Position numbers and translations under genes: made by a program
Shown here: positions 25,758 to 35,658 of the stretch, in pieces
Layout: each line of letters begins with the position of its first letter
How positions within the stretch are numbered: position 1 is the first letter of the stretch
The notes under the pieces: generated by a model
Database searches by the model: none
What the model was told of the DNA's origin: nothing
The model's input: only the letters and a program-made list of their open reading frames with translations
Assembly: GCF_013167895.1 (NCBI RefSeq)
Contig: NZ_BLWC01000001.1
Coordinates: 2,914,001-2,978,000 of the forward strand
Source of the DNA: Streptomyces fulvorobeus
GTDB lineage: Bacteria > Actinomycetota > Actinomycetes > Streptomycetales > Streptomycetaceae
Direction: 5' to 3'
Length of the DNA stretch: 64,000 nucleotides

Positions 25758-27200
25758 TCACTGCGAGGCCGGGAGCACTCCCGTGCGGTAGACCGTGCCC
25801 GCGCAGGCGTTGGTGATCGTCGTCTGAGCCGAGGGTGAGCCCGCTTCCGGGGTGTGCGTCACCGCGATGCCGCCGTCCATGGTGCCGCCGTCCTCACCGC
25901 CGAACTGGGTCCCCGTGCCCTCCGAGGCCGTACCGTCGCCCGTGGAACCAGCGGCGCCGTCGTCCGTGGGCGTGGGGGTGGGCGTGGGCTCTGTCACCGG
26001 ACAGGTGTCCGACGGCACCCAGGCGAACCGCACCTCGTACGCCATGGCCGGCTTCAGCGTCACCGTGCCCGGCTCCGTCGCGGGATCGGGCAGTCCGGCC
26101 GCCGGGTCGCCCGCCGCGTGCTTGACGACCTGCACCCTGAGCGGGTCGGCCGCGCCCGTCGTCTGCACGCCCACCGAACCGTCGCCGCTCACCGAGCACT
26201 CGGTGGCAGAGACGTTGGAGATCCGGAAGGTGCCGTACACCACGCCGTCCGCGCCCGGGGCGCCCGACTCGGCCGAGACGACACCCAGCTGGCCGGGGCC
26301 GCAGCCGGGGACGGCCGCCGCTTCGGAGCGCGGTGCGTCGACGACGCCGCCGCCGCCGGCCTCGGGGCCGGGGACCGTGGCGCCGTCCTCGGAGGGGGAG
26401 GCGGAGACATCCGGTTCGCCCTCGCCGCTGTCGGTCACCTCGTCGGCGGGTCCGGACTCCTTGCCGCCGTCGGGCTTCTCGTCCGGTTCCTCACCGCTGC
26501 CGCCCTGGGCCTGCTCGCCGTGACCGGCGATGGCGGAGTTGACGCCGGTGTCCCCGTCCGAGCGCGCGACGTGAACGAAGGCGGGGACCGCGGTGCCGAT
26601 CAGCAGGGCCGCGGCGGCGAAGCCGACGACCGCCTGCCGCCGCCGCGCGCGCCGGGCGGGCACGGCGCGGTGGAGGTGGTCGAGGGTGCCGCTGGAGGGG
26701 GCGAGGTCCTGTACGGCTCCACGGAGCATGCGCCGCAGGGCGAGCTCGTCGAGGCCGGCTTCCGCCTCGGGGACGGCTTCCGCGCCGGCCGCCGGGACGC
26801 GGCCGAAGAGGCCGGTCAGCACCCGCGTACCGGCCGGGTCGTCCTCACCGTCGCCTGCGCCTGCGCCTTCACCGTCGTCCCGGCCGTCGACGGGCGGCAC
26901 GGCGTCACCTTCGCCGTCGACGGCCGCTGTGTCACGGGCCTGCACACCGTGCGGCTCCGGTTGCGGCTGCGGCTGCGGGGCGACGTCCCGTTCGAGCTCC
27001 GGTGCCGGTCGGACCTCGGGCTCACGTCCCGGTTCAACTTCCGGTTCAACTTCCGGTTCGAGTTCCACTTCCTGGGTCGGCTCCTGGTCCGGAACCTGAC
27101 CCTGAGCCTCCGAGGAGGCGTTCGGTGCGTTCTCCGACCCGTGGTTCACAATTCCGTTTCCAGTTCGGTCGCTCTCATGCCTGGGTTCTGGGCCACTCAT
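25758..27200 (-). CDS. Membrane-anchored protein paired with a SigE-family sigma factor
   Basis: 480 residues from ATG 27200, overlapping the sigma stop (ATGA). Parts: a long acidic Glu/Pro-rich cytoplasmic segment with a repeated V-E-P pattern, a helical region (LALRRMLRGAVQDLAPSSG), one membrane helix (AVVGFAAAALLIGTAVPAFV near residue 200), a Ser/Pro/Gly-rich spacer, and a beta-rich extracellular domain with four Cys and a Thr/Pro tract. No zinc anti-sigma motif is seen. Coupling to the sigma gene and the topology suggest it restrains or senses for that sigma factor; this is inference. Confidence 0.8.
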   Translation of the reverse strand: MSGPEPRHESDRTGNGIVNHGSENAPNASSEAQGQVPDQEPTQEVELEPEVEPEVEPGREPEVRPAPELERDVAPQPQPQPEPHGVQARDTAAVDGEGDAVPPVDGRDDGEGAGAGDGEDDPAGTRVLTGLFGRVPAAGAEAVPEAEAGLDELALRRMLRGAVQDLAPSSGTLDHLHRAVPARRARRRQAVVGFAAAALLIGTAVPAFVHVARSDGDTGVNSAIAGHGEQAQGGSGEEPDEKPDGGKESGPADEVTDSGEGEPDVSASPSEDGATVPGPEAGGGGVVDAPRSEAAAVPGCGPGQLGVVSAESGAPGADGVVYGTFRISNVSATECSVSGDGSVGVQTTGAADPLRVQVVKHAAGDPAAGLPDPATEPGTVTLKPAMAYEVRFAWVPSDTCPVTEPTPTPTPTDDGAAGSTGDGTASEGTGTQFGGEDGGTMDGGIAVTHTPEAGSPSAQTTITNACAGTVYRTGVLPASQ

Positions 27201-27858
27201 ACCTGCGCCTCCATCACGACGCGCAGCGCCGCGATGCCTCGGGAACCGTACGCCTTGACCGAGCCGAGTGATATCCCGAGGGTCTCCGCGACCTGAGCCT
27301 CCGTCATATCGGCGAAATAGCGCAGTACCAGCACCTCACGCTGTCGCCGTTGCAGGCCCTTCATCGCCTTGATCAGCGCGTCCCGCTCCAGTTGGTCGTA
27401 CGCCCCTCCTCCGCGCTCGCCATGTCCGGCATGGGCTTGGAGAGCAGCTTGAGGCCGAGAATGCGCCGACGCAGCGCGGAACGCGAGAGGTTGACCACCG
27501 TCTGGCGGAGGTAGGCGAGTGTCTTCTCCGGGTCACGTACCCGGTTGCGCGCCGAGTGCACGCGGATGAACGCCTCCTGCACCACGTCCTCGCACGACGC
27601 GGTGTCGTCCAGCAGCAGGGCCGCCAGGCCCAGCAGTGAACGGTAGTGGGCGCTGTACGTCTCCGTGAGGTGATCGACCGTGGTCCCCGCCGCCACCGTC
27701 TCCTCAGCGCCCCCGCGCTGCGAAGGCAGCCGGGTGGAACGCGCTGCGGGCATGGGCGCGATCACCGGCATGCCGCCGGCTGCGCGGGGCTTCCGGAGCG
27801 GACGCAACGAAGCGCCTCGCAACGGGCCCACCACTGTGATGTCGAGAACCTCTGCCAC
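27197..27858 (-). pseudogene. SigE-family ECF sigma factor, split by a one-base deletion
   Basis: From GTG 27858 the frame reads through region 2 (ETYSAHYRSLLGLAALLLDD, CEDVVQEAFIRVH) to MASAEEG, then breaks at 27412 into a short false end. The next frame resumes AYDQLERDALIKAMKGLQRR and region 4 (EAQVAETLGISLGSVKAYGS), ending TGA at 27197. One added G in the run restores a normal ~220-residue sigma factor. Because the coupled downstream gene is intact and the rest is unmutated, a sequencing error is more likely than true loss. Confidence 0.85.
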
Positions 27859-28127
27859 GCCTGTTGGACACGCTTCCCCCGTCAGGGTTGTACGCGTGCG
27901 CCACCGCGTTCGGCGCTGTGCGACATGCCCTCATACATACCTGCTCTTCCCCGAATGCCCCAAAAATGTGCCCCGCCACAGAAGGGTGACGACAGAGACG
28001 CAGTCGTCCGACCCGCGGTTGCAGAAAGCCAGGAGATCATCGTCGGATACGGCAATGTCCCAGCTCAAGAGGTTCAGACCTGCTAGTTGCTCACAGGGAA
28101 CGCACAGATCCCACAAAACCGGCTTGT

Positions 28128-29192
28128 TCAGGTACGGGGAAATTCGGCGGCCACGGACTCGGCGATCTGCGCGATATTCAGCGCTGCCCCTTTTCTGAGG
28201 TTATCGCCGCAGATGAACATTTCGAGCGCTCTCGGATCGTCCATCGACTGCCGTACCCGGCCGACCCAGGTGGGATCGGTGCCGACCACATCCGACGGGG
28301 TGGGGAAGTCACCGGCCGCCGGACTGTCGAAGAGCACCACCCCGGGGGCGGTCGCCAGGATCTCGTGGGCCCGGTGCACGGGGACCTCGTTCTCGAAGCG
28401 TGCGTGGACGGACATCGAGTGCGTCGCGACCACGGGCACGTACACGCAGGTGGCGGTGGCCCGGAGGTTCGGCAGGCTCAGGATCTTCCGGCACTCCTGG
28501 CGGATCGCGATCTCCTCGGAGGACCAGCCGTGCCCGGCATCGGTCCCCGCCCACGGCACGACGTTCAGCGCCACCGGGGCGGCGAACGGGCTCGCGCCAC
28601 CGTCGCCCAGAGCGCGCCGTACGTCTCCGGGGTGGGTGCCCAGTTCCGTACCGGCGACGAGGGACAGCTCCTCGCGGAGCGCGGCGACGCCTTCTCGGCC
28701 CGCGCCGCTCACCGCCTGGTAGGAGGAGACGATCAGTTCCCGGAGGCCGAACTCGGCGTGCAGCGCGCCGACCGCGACGATCAGTGACAGCGTCGTGCAG
28801 TGCGGGGACGCGACGATGCCGCGCGGCCGGAGCCGGGCGGCATGGGAGTTGATCTCGGGGACGACCAGCGGCACGTCGTCGTCCATCCGGAAGGCGGCGG
28901 AGTCGTCGATGACCACCGCGCCCTTGGCCACGGCGACCGGCGCCCACCGGGCGGACACGTCGTCCGGGACCAGGAAGAGGGCCACGTCGACCCCGTCGAA
29001 CACGTCCTCGTGGAGCGCGAGGACCTCTGTCTCCGCACCGCGGACGACCAGCTTCCGGCCGGCCGACCGCGGCGAGGAGATCAGCTTCACCTCGCCCCAG
29101 ACATCCGCGTGCTGCGAAAGGATCTGGAGCATGACGCCGCCGATCACCCCGGTCGCACCGACGACCGCGAGCGAAGGGCGGCTGTGCGTCAT
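28128..29192 (-). CDS. asd: Aspartate-semialdehyde dehydrogenase
   Basis: 354 residues. N-terminal nucleotide-binding loop [11 protein letters not shown], catalytic Cys in ASPHCTT, and [12 protein letters not shown]. It reduces aspartyl phosphate to the semialdehyde, the branch point to lysine/diaminopimelate, threonine and methionine. The start overlaps the end of the aspartokinase gene by 4 nt, so the two enzymes of consecutive steps are co-translated. Confidence 0.96.
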   Translation of the reverse strand: MTHSRPSLAVVGATGVIGGVMLQILSQHADVWGEVKLISSPRSAGRKLVVRGAETEVLALHEDVFDGVDVALFLVPDDVSARWAPVAVAKGAVVIDDSAAFRMDDDVPLVVPEINSHAARLRPRGIVASPHCTTLSLIVAVGALHAEFGLRELIVSSYQAVSGAGREGVAALREELSLVAGTELGTHPGDVRRALGDGGASPFAAPVALNVVPWAGTDAGHGWSSEEIAIRQECRKILSLPNLRATATCVYVPVVATHSMSVHARFENEVPVHRAHEILATAPGVVLFDSPAAGDFPTPSDVVGTDPTWVGRVRQSMDDPRALEMFICGDNLRKGAALNIAQIAESVAAEFPRT

Positions 29193-30460
29193 CGTCCGGT
29201 GCCCCCGTAGACCACGGCCTCGTCGGAGTCGCTGTCGAGTCCGAAGGCGGTGTGCACGGCGCGGACGGCCTCGATGACGTCGTCGGCACGGGTGACCACC
29301 GAGATGCGGATCTCGGAGGTCGAGATGAGCTCGATGTTCACGCCCGCGTCCGACAGCGCCTCGAAGAAGCCCGCGGTGACGCCGGGGTTCGTCTTCATAC
29401 CCGCGCCGACCAGGGAGATCTTGGCGATCTGGTCGTCGTAACGCAGCGAGTCGAAGCCGATCGCACCCTTCTGCCGCTCCAGGGCGTCGATGGCCTTGCG
29501 GCCCTCGGACTTCGGAAGGGTGAAGGAGATGTCCGTCAGACCCGTCGAGGCGGCGGAGACGTTCTGGACCACCATGTCGATGTTGACTTCCGCGTTCGCG
29601 ATGGTGCGGAAGATCGCGGCGGCCTCGCCCGGCTTGTCGGGCACGCCGACGACCGTGACCTTGGCCTCCGAGATGTCGTGGGCGACTCCGGAGATGATCG
29701 CGTGCTCCACCTGCTGGTCCCCTTGCGGCTCGTTGCTGACCCAGGTGCCGCGCAGTCCGGAGAAGGACGAGCGGACGTGGATCGGGATGTTGTAACGGCG
29801 TGCGTACTCCACACAGCGGTGGAGCAGCACCTTGGAACCGGACGCGGCCAGCTCCAGCATGTCCTCGGAGGAGATCCAGTCGATCTTCCGGGCCTTCTTC
29901 ACGACCCGGGGGTCGGCGGTGAAGACACCGTCCACGTCGGTGTAGATCTCACAGACCTCGGCGTCCAGCGCCGCCGCGAGTGCGACGGCGGTGGTGTCGG
30001 ACCCGCCCCGGCCGAGGGTGGTGATGTCCTTCTTGTCCTGGGACACACCCTGGAACCCGGCGACGATCGCGATGTTGCCCTCGTCGAGCGCGGTACGAAT
30101 CCGGCCCGGCGTGACGTCGATGATCCGCGCTTTGTTGTGAACCGAGTCGGTGATGACGCCGGCCTGGCTGCCCGTGAACGACTGGGCCTCGTGGCCCAGG
30201 TTCTTGATCGCCATGGCCAGCAGCGCCATGGAGATCCGCTCTCCCGCGGTCAGCAGCATGTCGAACTCCCGCCCGGCAGGGATCGGGGAGACCTGCTCGG
30301 CGAGATCGATCAACTCGTCCGTCGTGTCGCCCATCGCTGACACCACGACAACCACCTGGTTGCCGTTCTTCTTGGCATCGACGACTCGCTTGGCGACGCG
30401 CTTGATGCCCTCGGCATCGGCTACGGAGGAGCCTCCGTACTTCTGCACGACAAGGCCCAC
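29189..30460 (-). CDS. ask: Aspartate kinase
   Basis: 423 residues: kinase motif [11 protein letters not shown] at the start, [14 protein letters not shown] in the active site, and two ACT regulatory domains (residues ~265-415) with [15 protein letters not shown] and [20 protein letters not shown] blocks. It phosphorylates aspartate as the first step of the aspartate family. The ACT domains suggest feedback inhibition, and an internal start for a separate regulatory subunit is common in actinobacteria (inference). Confidence 0.96.
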   Translation of the reverse strand: MGLVVQKYGGSSVADAEGIKRVAKRVVDAKKNGNQVVVVVSAMGDTTDELIDLAEQVSPIPAGREFDMLLTAGERISMALLAMAIKNLGHEAQSFTGSQAGVITDSVHNKARIIDVTPGRIRTALDEGNIAIVAGFQGVSQDKKDITTLGRGGSDTTAVALAAALDAEVCEIYTDVDGVFTADPRVVKKARKIDWISSEDMLELAASGSKVLLHRCVEYARRYNIPIHVRSSFSGLRGTWVSNEPQGDQQVEHAIISGVAHDISEAKVTVVGVPDKPGEAAAIFRTIANAEVNIDMVVQNVSAASTGLTDISFTLPKSEGRKAIDALERQKGAIGFDSLRYDDQIAKISLVGAGMKTNPGVTAGFFEALSDAGVNIELISTSEIRISVVTRADDVIEAVRAVHTAFGLDSDSDEAVVYGGTGR

Positions 30461-30677
30461 GTGCGCTCCTCGCTCAGTTCAATGGTGCGGTCGGCTCAGT
30501 TTAACGAGCAGCCCGGGTTCGACCCGTCCATACCAGATGGTGAGATGTCCCGCCCACCACATGGTCCGGCGTGCCGTCCCGAACCGCTCGTACGGGGTTG
30601 CTGCCCACCGGCACCCGAACCACGCCCTTCTGTGTCCCAGTCCACAACGATGGGTGCGGCGGCCTGGTCGTGGCCTC

Positions 30678-31658
30678 CTACCGGCGCCTGGGCAGCGGAA
30701 GGGTCCCCCGGCCGGCCGCGGCGCGCAGCTCGGCCACCCGGGCGGCGACGTCCGGCCGCTGCCGGGGGCGGGCCAGGAACGTGTCCGGTACGTCGCCCGT
30801 CTCCCCGGCCGCCTCGTCGCGGTCGATGTCGGCGCGGCAGTCCACGCAGACGCCGTCGATCAGCGTGGTCGTGGTCTCGTCCTCGTCGCAGAACGCGCAC
30901 ATCATCTCGGCGCCGACGATCTCTTCCTGCTGCACGTTCCCGGCGGGCTGCGGGGCGGGGGGCATCTTGTTCTCCAGTCGGGTACGGAGGAAGGCTCCGG
31001 CGGAGTGCACGGAGGCCGGCAACCCCGCCACCAGGGCATGGGTGACCTGTTCGCGGCCGGCGCCGCGCGCCATCCACTCGTCGACCAGGTGTTCCAGCAC
31101 CACGCACTCGCCGTCCGAGAGCTGGAGCCTGGGCTCCTTGCGGCCGAGTCCCGCCAGGACGTCGTACGCCTCCGAGCGCGCGGGCGGCTCGCCCACCGTG
31201 TCGGCCTGCGGGCCGGCCTGCGGCGCCTCCGGCACGGCGGCCGGCTGGCCGGTGACGTCCACGCCCCGGATGAAGCGCACGAACTCCGCCCACCAGGCCG
31301 CGTCGCGGGCCGTCCGGGAGAAGTACGTACGCGTCACCCAGCGCTTTCCGCCGCCGTCGACGGTGAGGTGCACCTTGATGCGGCGCAGGTGCCCGGCCCG
31401 GGTCAGCCGGTCCAGGGCGCTGCGGCACGCCTGCTGCCCGTAGTCGGACAGCTCCTCGGCGAGCGGCTTGTAGCCGATGGCGGAGCCTTCGGGGAGCCGG
31501 TCGATATATCCGGCGATCGCCGCTTCCCTGGCGGGCAGATGGGCGAAGTCGGCCGCGCCGCGCGGGGCCTCGCCGGGCGCGTGGCGTTTGCCGTAACCGG
31601 CTTTGGCCATCGGGTGGGACGGTGCGCGCAGGGCGGCACTAATGTGGGCCGTAGCCAT
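30678..31658 (-). CDS. Winged-helix-like protein with a zinc-ribbon-like Cys cluster
   Basis: 326 residues from ATG 31658 (GAGG upstream; a TTG at 31691 is less likely). The region YIDRLPEGSAIGYKPLAEEL...ACRSALDRLTRAGHLRRIKV is a winged-helix fold, and the tail has CAFCDEDE...CVDCRADI, two CxxC pairs that could bind zinc. Conserved in Streptomyces, possibly a DNA-binding regulator. I do not recognise a characterised relative. Confidence 0.75.
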   Translation of the reverse strand: MATAHISAALRAPSHPMAKAGYGKRHAPGEAPRGAADFAHLPAREAAIAGYIDRLPEGSAIGYKPLAEELSDYGQQACRSALDRLTRAGHLRRIKVHLTVDGGGKRWVTRTYFSRTARDAAWWAEFVRFIRGVDVTGQPAAVPEAPQAGPQADTVGEPPARSEAYDVLAGLGRKEPRLQLSDGECVVLEHLVDEWMARGAGREQVTHALVAGLPASVHSAGAFLRTRLENKMPPAPQPAGNVQQEEIVGAEMMCAFCDEDETTTTLIDGVCVDCRADIDRDEAAGETGDVPDTFLARPRQRPDVAARVAELRAAAGRGTLPLPRRR

Positions 31659-31839
31659 CGGATCGACCTCTGTCTCGATCTCGTTCGGCAAGACCCCGGT
31701 TGGTGTTGGCGCACCGCCGGGGTCGTCCGTTTTTCGGATTGTGGGTTGCTCAACGCGAACCTAGAGCGTGCACACGCTCCGACGCAAGCCGGTCACCGAA
31801 AGTCACTTCGTGTGCGGTCCGCACGCGTCCGCAGGGCAC

Positions 31840-31860
31840 GTGGGTGGGTGGGTGGGTGGG
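31840..31860 (+). repeat. GGGT repeat, canonical G-quadruplex motif
   Basis: Five consecutive GGG runs separated by single T on the plus strand, the same form as very stable parallel G-quadruplexes. It lies about 180 bp upstream of the winged-helix gene start. The remainder of 31659-31996 holds two hairpins and no gene. Confidence 0.75.
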
Positions 31861-31895
31861 ATTGAACCCGACCACCCATTCCTACAGAAAGAGCT

Positions 31896-31977
31896 CGGGG
31901 CTCGGGCTTGAGCCCCGGGGCGACCTGCGACGACATACCTCCGGCGTGGCCCGTGGTGCTCATGGGCCACGCCGGAG
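31896..31977. terminator. Tandem hairpins after the DUF5063 gene
   Basis: A 7-bp stem (31896-31902 with 31911-31917) and, nearer the gene, a perfect 14-bp stem (31939-31952 with 31964-31977). The latter is 20 nt beyond the DUF5063 stop on the minus strand. Confidence 0.8.
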
Positions 31978-31996
31978 TGTCCGTACGGATGTGCGG

Positions 31997-32656
31997 TTAC
32001 TTCACCGGGCCGAGGCCCAGCGGACCCGCGATCTCCTGGAACATCACGCGGCCCGCCTCCTCCGCCAGGTCGGCGTCGCCCGGGTCCTGGTCCGTGTCCA
32101 GGCCGTCGAGCTCCGCAAGGGGCTGGTTCAGGCGGATGTGGGCGACCAGGGACTGGAGGGCCCGCAGGGTCGCGGAGGCCGTGGAGCCCCAGTTGGAGAA
32201 GTACGAGAACTGCCACCACCACAGCGCCTCGGCCGTGCGGTCCGCCTCGTAGTGGGCCAGGCCGTGGCCGAGGTCGGTGACCAGGTCGGCCAGGCCGTCG
32301 GAGATGCGGTGCGGGAGCGGCGCCTTGCGGGGCTCGTACGGGTCGAAGACCTCGGAGTAGACGTCGATCGGTTCGAGGAGGGCCGCGAACCGTTCGCGCA
32401 GGCCGTCCGCGTCCGGCTCGGGGCCGAGGTCCGGCTCGTAGCGCTCGTCGGGCAGGACGTCCTCGTACGCACCGAGTCTTCCTCCCGCGAGCAGGAGTTG
32501 CGAGACCTGGAGCAGCAGTACGGGGACGGCCTCCTCCGGCTCCTCGACCTTGGACACCTCGGTGACCGCGACGATGAACGTCTTGATCTGGTCAGCGATC
32601 TGGACGGCGAAGTCGTCCGGGTCCTGCGTGACGGAGTTCAGCGTGGCGTCAGACAT
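31997..32656 (-). CDS. DUF5063 protein
   Basis: 219 residues, acidic, helical. HYEADRTAEALWWWQFSYFS, NWGSTASATLRALQSLVAHI and the VPVLLLQVSQLLLAGGRL block match the DUF5063 family of unknown function. It follows recR on the same strand after 65 nt, so it is probably part of that operon. Confidence 0.9.
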   Translation of the reverse strand: MSDATLNSVTQDPDDFAVQIADQIKTFIVAVTEVSKVEEPEEAVPVLLLQVSQLLLAGGRLGAYEDVLPDERYEPDLGPEPDADGLRERFAALLEPIDVYSEVFDPYEPRKAPLPHRISDGLADLVTDLGHGLAHYEADRTAEALWWWQFSYFSNWGSTASATLRALQSLVAHIRLNQPLAELDGLDTDQDPGDADLAEEAGRVMFQEIAGPLGLGPVK

Positions 32657-32721
32657 CGAGGGGACCTCCCGTAGGCGCGGTCTCGGACGGTGAGTGGGGC
32701 CGGAGAAGTACGGCGCGGGCG

Positions 32722-33321
32722 TCAGACATCCAGGAGCCGCCTGCCTTCGAACGCGCGGCCCAGGGTGACCTCGTCGGCGTACTCCAGGTCACCGCCCACG
32801 GGCAGGCCGCTGGCCAGCCTGGTCACCCGGAGACCCATGGGCTTGATCATCCGCGCCAGGTACGTCGCGGTGGCCTCGCCCTCCAGGTTGGGGTCGGTCG
32901 CCAGGATCAGCTCCGTGACGGAGCCGTCCGCGAGCCGGGTCAGCAGCTCACGGATGCGCAGATCGTCGGGACCGACGCCCTCGATCGGGCTGATCGCGCC
33001 GCCGAGTACGTGGTAGCGGCCCCTGAACTCGCGGGTCCGCTCGATCGCGACGACGTCCTTCGGCTCCTCGACCACACAGATGACGGTCAGGTCGCGGCGG
33101 GTGTCCCGGCAGATGTTGCACTGCTCCTGCTGGGCGACGTTGCCGCACACCGAGCAGAACCGGACCTTGTCCTTGACCTCCAGGAGGGCGTGCGCGAGAC
33201 GTCGTACATCGGTCGGCTCGGTCTGAAGGATGTGAAAGGCGATCCGCTGCGCGCTCTTGGGACCGACGCCGGGCAGCCTGCCCAGTTCGTCGATGAGGTC
33301 CTGAACAACGCCTTCGTACAC
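32722..33321 (-). CDS. recR: Recombination mediator RecR
   Basis: 199 residues from GTG 33321. [17 protein letters not shown] is the helix-hairpin-helix, [18 protein letters not shown] the zinc finger, and [15 protein letters not shown] begins the Toprim domain. RecR works with RecO (and RecF) to load RecA on single-stranded gaps. Downstream of ybaB, the usual bacterial pairing. Confidence 0.97.
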   Translation of the reverse strand: MYEGVVQDLIDELGRLPGVGPKSAQRIAFHILQTEPTDVRRLAHALLEVKDKVRFCSVCGNVAQQEQCNICRDTRRDLTVICVVEEPKDVVAIERTREFRGRYHVLGGAISPIEGVGPDDLRIRELLTRLADGSVTELILATDPNLEGEATATYLARMIKPMGLRVTRLASGLPVGGDLEYADEVTLGRAFEGRRLLDV

Positions 33322-33448
33322 GGAAAGCCCTTCTTCTGCTGCTGTACTGCTCTGTCCGTACCGTAGTTGGTACGCCTGGGTATCTGTAGGTCCCGGCCGC
33401 GTCCCGGTGGCCGGAACCGGCTACGGGGTCGCGGACGGACCGAGCGGA

Positions 33449-33784
33449 TCAGAACGGGAGGCCGGGCATCCCGCCGAGGCCCTGCGCGAGCGGTCCCAGC
33501 TTCTCCTGCTGGAGCGTCTGCGCGTTCTCGGTCGCCGCCTGGACCGCGGCCACCACGAGGTCGGCGAGCGTCTCGGTGTCCTCCGGGTCCACCGCGGCGG
33601 GATCGATCACCAGGGCGCGGAGTTCTCCGGACCCGGTCACCGTGGCCTTGACGAGACCGCCGCCCGCCTGTCCTTCGACCTCGGTCCCGGCCAGTTCCTC
33701 CTGGGCCTCGGCGAGGTCCTGCTGCATCTTCTGGGCCTGCTGGAGCAGCTGCTGCATATTGGGCTGACCACCACCGGGAATCAC
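33449..33784 (-). CDS. YbaB/EbfC nucleoid-associated protein
   Basis: 111 residues from GTG 33784. The helical N-terminus [20 protein letters not shown] and the core [20 protein letters not shown] are diagnostic. It binds DNA as a dimer and is commonly adjacent to recR, here 127 nt upstream of it. Confidence 0.95.
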   Translation of the reverse strand: MIPGGGQPNMQQLLQQAQKMQQDLAEAQEELAGTEVEGQAGGGLVKATVTGSGELRALVIDPAAVDPEDTETLADLVVAAVQAATENAQTLQQEKLGPLAQGLGGMPGLPF

Positions 33785-34096
33785 GGTGCACTCCTGGCAT
33801 TTCGACGACAGAACTTTCGGTATCCCGAGCCTACGTGCTCGCCGGTCGGCTCGCCCCACTCACCGGGGGCCAACTCTTTCGGGTGAGATTCGGAACGCCG
33901 TGCTCACCGTCCTATACCTGATCACGGACCGTGTACACGCGGGAATCCGGGGATTTTGATCCCACGGCCCACCATTCGGCGGTAGGAAGAGATGCGCATC
34001 GGTACGCCCACGCGAGTCGGCGGTGACGCACAGTTACCCGGAGCCATTCAGTAGATCCCCCCGTCGTTCCTACGCAGAGTGCAGAGGAGTGCCCCG
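33785..34096. other. Divergent promoter region of ybaB and the SLATT gene
   Basis: 312 bp without a gene. It must contain both promoters. No SRP-RNA-like hairpin or operator stands out. AGAGGAG at 34083-34089 is the SLATT ribosome binding site. Confidence 0.4.
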
Positions 34097-34879
34097 GTGA
34101 GTCAGCCGGAGATGCGGCCCGAAGGGCCGCCCCGCAAGGAGTCCGGCGAGGGAACCGGCGCAGAGACCGGAGCTGAGCCCTCCGGGCATCCCCGGGAGGC
34201 TCAGGCCCCCCGGGACCTCACCAGCCGCGCCTTCCCGCTCGGGGACTGGGGCGAACCGGCCGAGCGGCTCGACGAGCTCTACCGCTGGGCCGAACAGGGC
34301 GCTCTGAGCACCGCCGACTGGTACCTCCAGGACCGCCTTCGCAAGCGGCGCGCGGCGCGGGCGCTGCGGCTGGGCACGGCGGCGGGGGTGGTCGCCGGGG
34401 CGGCGCTGCCGCTGCTCGACCTGACGGGCGCGCTCGACGGGGCGGCGGGGTACGGCTACCTGTCGCTGCTGCTCGGTGCGGCCTGCATGGCCTGCGACCG
34501 GTACTTCGGGCTGACGTCGGGGTGGATAAGGGACCTCGCGACGGCACAGGCGGTGCAGCGGCGGCTCCAGGTGCTCCAGTTCGACTGGGCGTCGGAATCC
34601 GTACGGGAGGTGCTGGGGCCCGCCGAGGGTACGGCGAGCGAGGCGGCGGAGCGGTGCCTCGGGGTGCTGCGCCGGTTCTCCGAGGACATCACGGAACTGG
34701 TGCGCTCGGAGACCGCCGATTGGATGGTGGAGTTCCGGGCCGGGCCCGCGCCGATGGGGATGCAGTCGATGGTGTCGGGCGGCGGGGGCGGGCGGGCCGA
34801 GCCGGGCGGCCCGGTGGGGCGGTTCGCGCTGCCCACCGTGGGGCGGCCGAACATGCCCCGGCAGCGGCCCCCGGAGTAG
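34097..34879 (+). CDS. SLATT-domain membrane protein
   Basis: 260 residues from GTG 34097 (AGAGGAG 8 nt upstream). After a disordered N-terminus come RLDELYRWAEQGALSTADWY, a basic segment RLRKRRAARALRLG, two membrane helices (TAAGVVAGAALPLLDL and YLSLLLGAACMACDRYFGL) and a helical C-terminus, the layout of the SLATT 2TM family. SLATT proteins elsewhere act as membrane effectors in nucleotide-signal conflict systems, but here no SMODS or SLOG partner is nearby, and the gene looks like conserved core. Function unknown. Confidence 0.8.
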   Translation: MSQPEMRPEGPPRKESGEGTGAETGAEPSGHPREAQAPRDLTSRAFPLGDWGEPAERLDELYRWAEQGALSTADWYLQDRLRKRRAARALRLGTAAGVVAGAALPLLDLTGALDGAAGYGYLSLLLGAACMACDRYFGLTSGWIRDLATAQAVQRRLQVLQFDWASESVREVLGPAEGTASEAAERCLGVLRRFSEDITELVRSETADWMVEFRAGPAPMGMQSMVSGGGGGRAEPGGPVGRFALPTVGRPNMPRQRPPE

Positions 34880-34926
34880 ACCCGGGGGGCGGGCCCGGGG
34901 GTCGCCTCCGTGAGCGAGCGGCGCGG

Positions 34927-35643
34927 TCAGCTGAAGATGATCATGGAGCCTTGGGCCAGGCTCCTCGTCGAGGCCGCGTGCAGCCCCAGCCAGACGTGGC
35001 GTTCGCGGGCGAACGGGTGGTCGTCGTGGACGATCGGGCCGGCCGGTTCCTCCAGCGTCGTGGGGCCGATGGGCGGCAGCGGGGCGGCCGGCGGGTTGGC
35101 CGGGTCGATGCCGATCGCCGGGGCCACGAACTCCAGGTCCCGCAGCAGGCCGTGTGAGGAGCCGAGCGGGCCGCCGCCCTCCAGCAGTTCGTCGTTCGAG
35201 AGCGGGCCGGCGAAGTCCACCGGGACGTACGCCCCCGCGTGGTCGTAGTGCCAGACCAGGTGCGACTGCTGCGCGCTCTGCTCGAACATCTCCAACAACT
35301 GCTCGTAGTCCCCGCCGAGCTCGTCGACGGGCGTCACGGCGAGGCCGCTCAGCCGGAGCAGGTAGGCGCGGCGAAGGAAGTGCAGCGCGTCGTAGTCGAA
35401 GCCGGCGACCGGGGCCACGTCCCCGTTCAGCCCGGGCATGTAGGCGTAGACCGGGACCGGCGGGAGCCCCGCCTCACCCAGCGCCTTGTCGTAGACGGCG
35501 ATCTCTTCGGCGAAGGGGTTGTCGGGGCTGTGGCACAGCACGTCGACGAGGGGGACCAGCCACAGGTCACAGGCCACGAATTCTCGCTCTCCAACGGTCG
35601 TGCGGTGGTCGGGACAGCGTAATGCGGACGGAACGTCGCGCAC
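34927..35643 (-). CDS. Conserved hypothetical protein
   Basis: 238 residues, no membrane segment. Notable parts are DVLCHSPDNPFAEEIAVYDK, HFLRRAYLLRLSGLAVTPVD and LVWHYDHAGAYVPVDFAGPL. I recognise no domain; an immunity/SUKH-like fold is possible but unproven. It converges with the SLATT gene and shares no strand with it. Confidence 0.7.
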   Translation of the reverse strand: MRDVPSALRCPDHRTTVGEREFVACDLWLVPLVDVLCHSPDNPFAEEIAVYDKALGEAGLPPVPVYAYMPGLNGDVAPVAGFDYDALHFLRRAYLLRLSGLAVTPVDELGGDYEQLLEMFEQSAQQSHLVWHYDHAGAYVPVDFAGPLSNDELLEGGGPLGSSHGLLRDLEFVAPAIGIDPANPPAAPLPPIGPTTLEEPAGPIVHDDHPFARERHVWLGLHAASTRSLAQGSMIIFS

Positions 35644-35658
35644 AGTGCACCTCCCGAC

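Noticed and set aside
27405..27420. Programmed frameshift in the sigma factor
   Set aside because: No slippery heptamer or pseudoknot seen, and the same kind of deletion occurs in many unrelated genes here.
33785..34096. SRP RNA gene near recR/ybaB
   Set aside because: No GGAA-tetraloop hairpin or 4.5S-like core could be found.
34097..34879. SLATT gene as part of a CBASS-like defence system
   Set aside because: No cyclase, SLOG or other partner is adjacent, and the neighbours are core DNA-repair genes.
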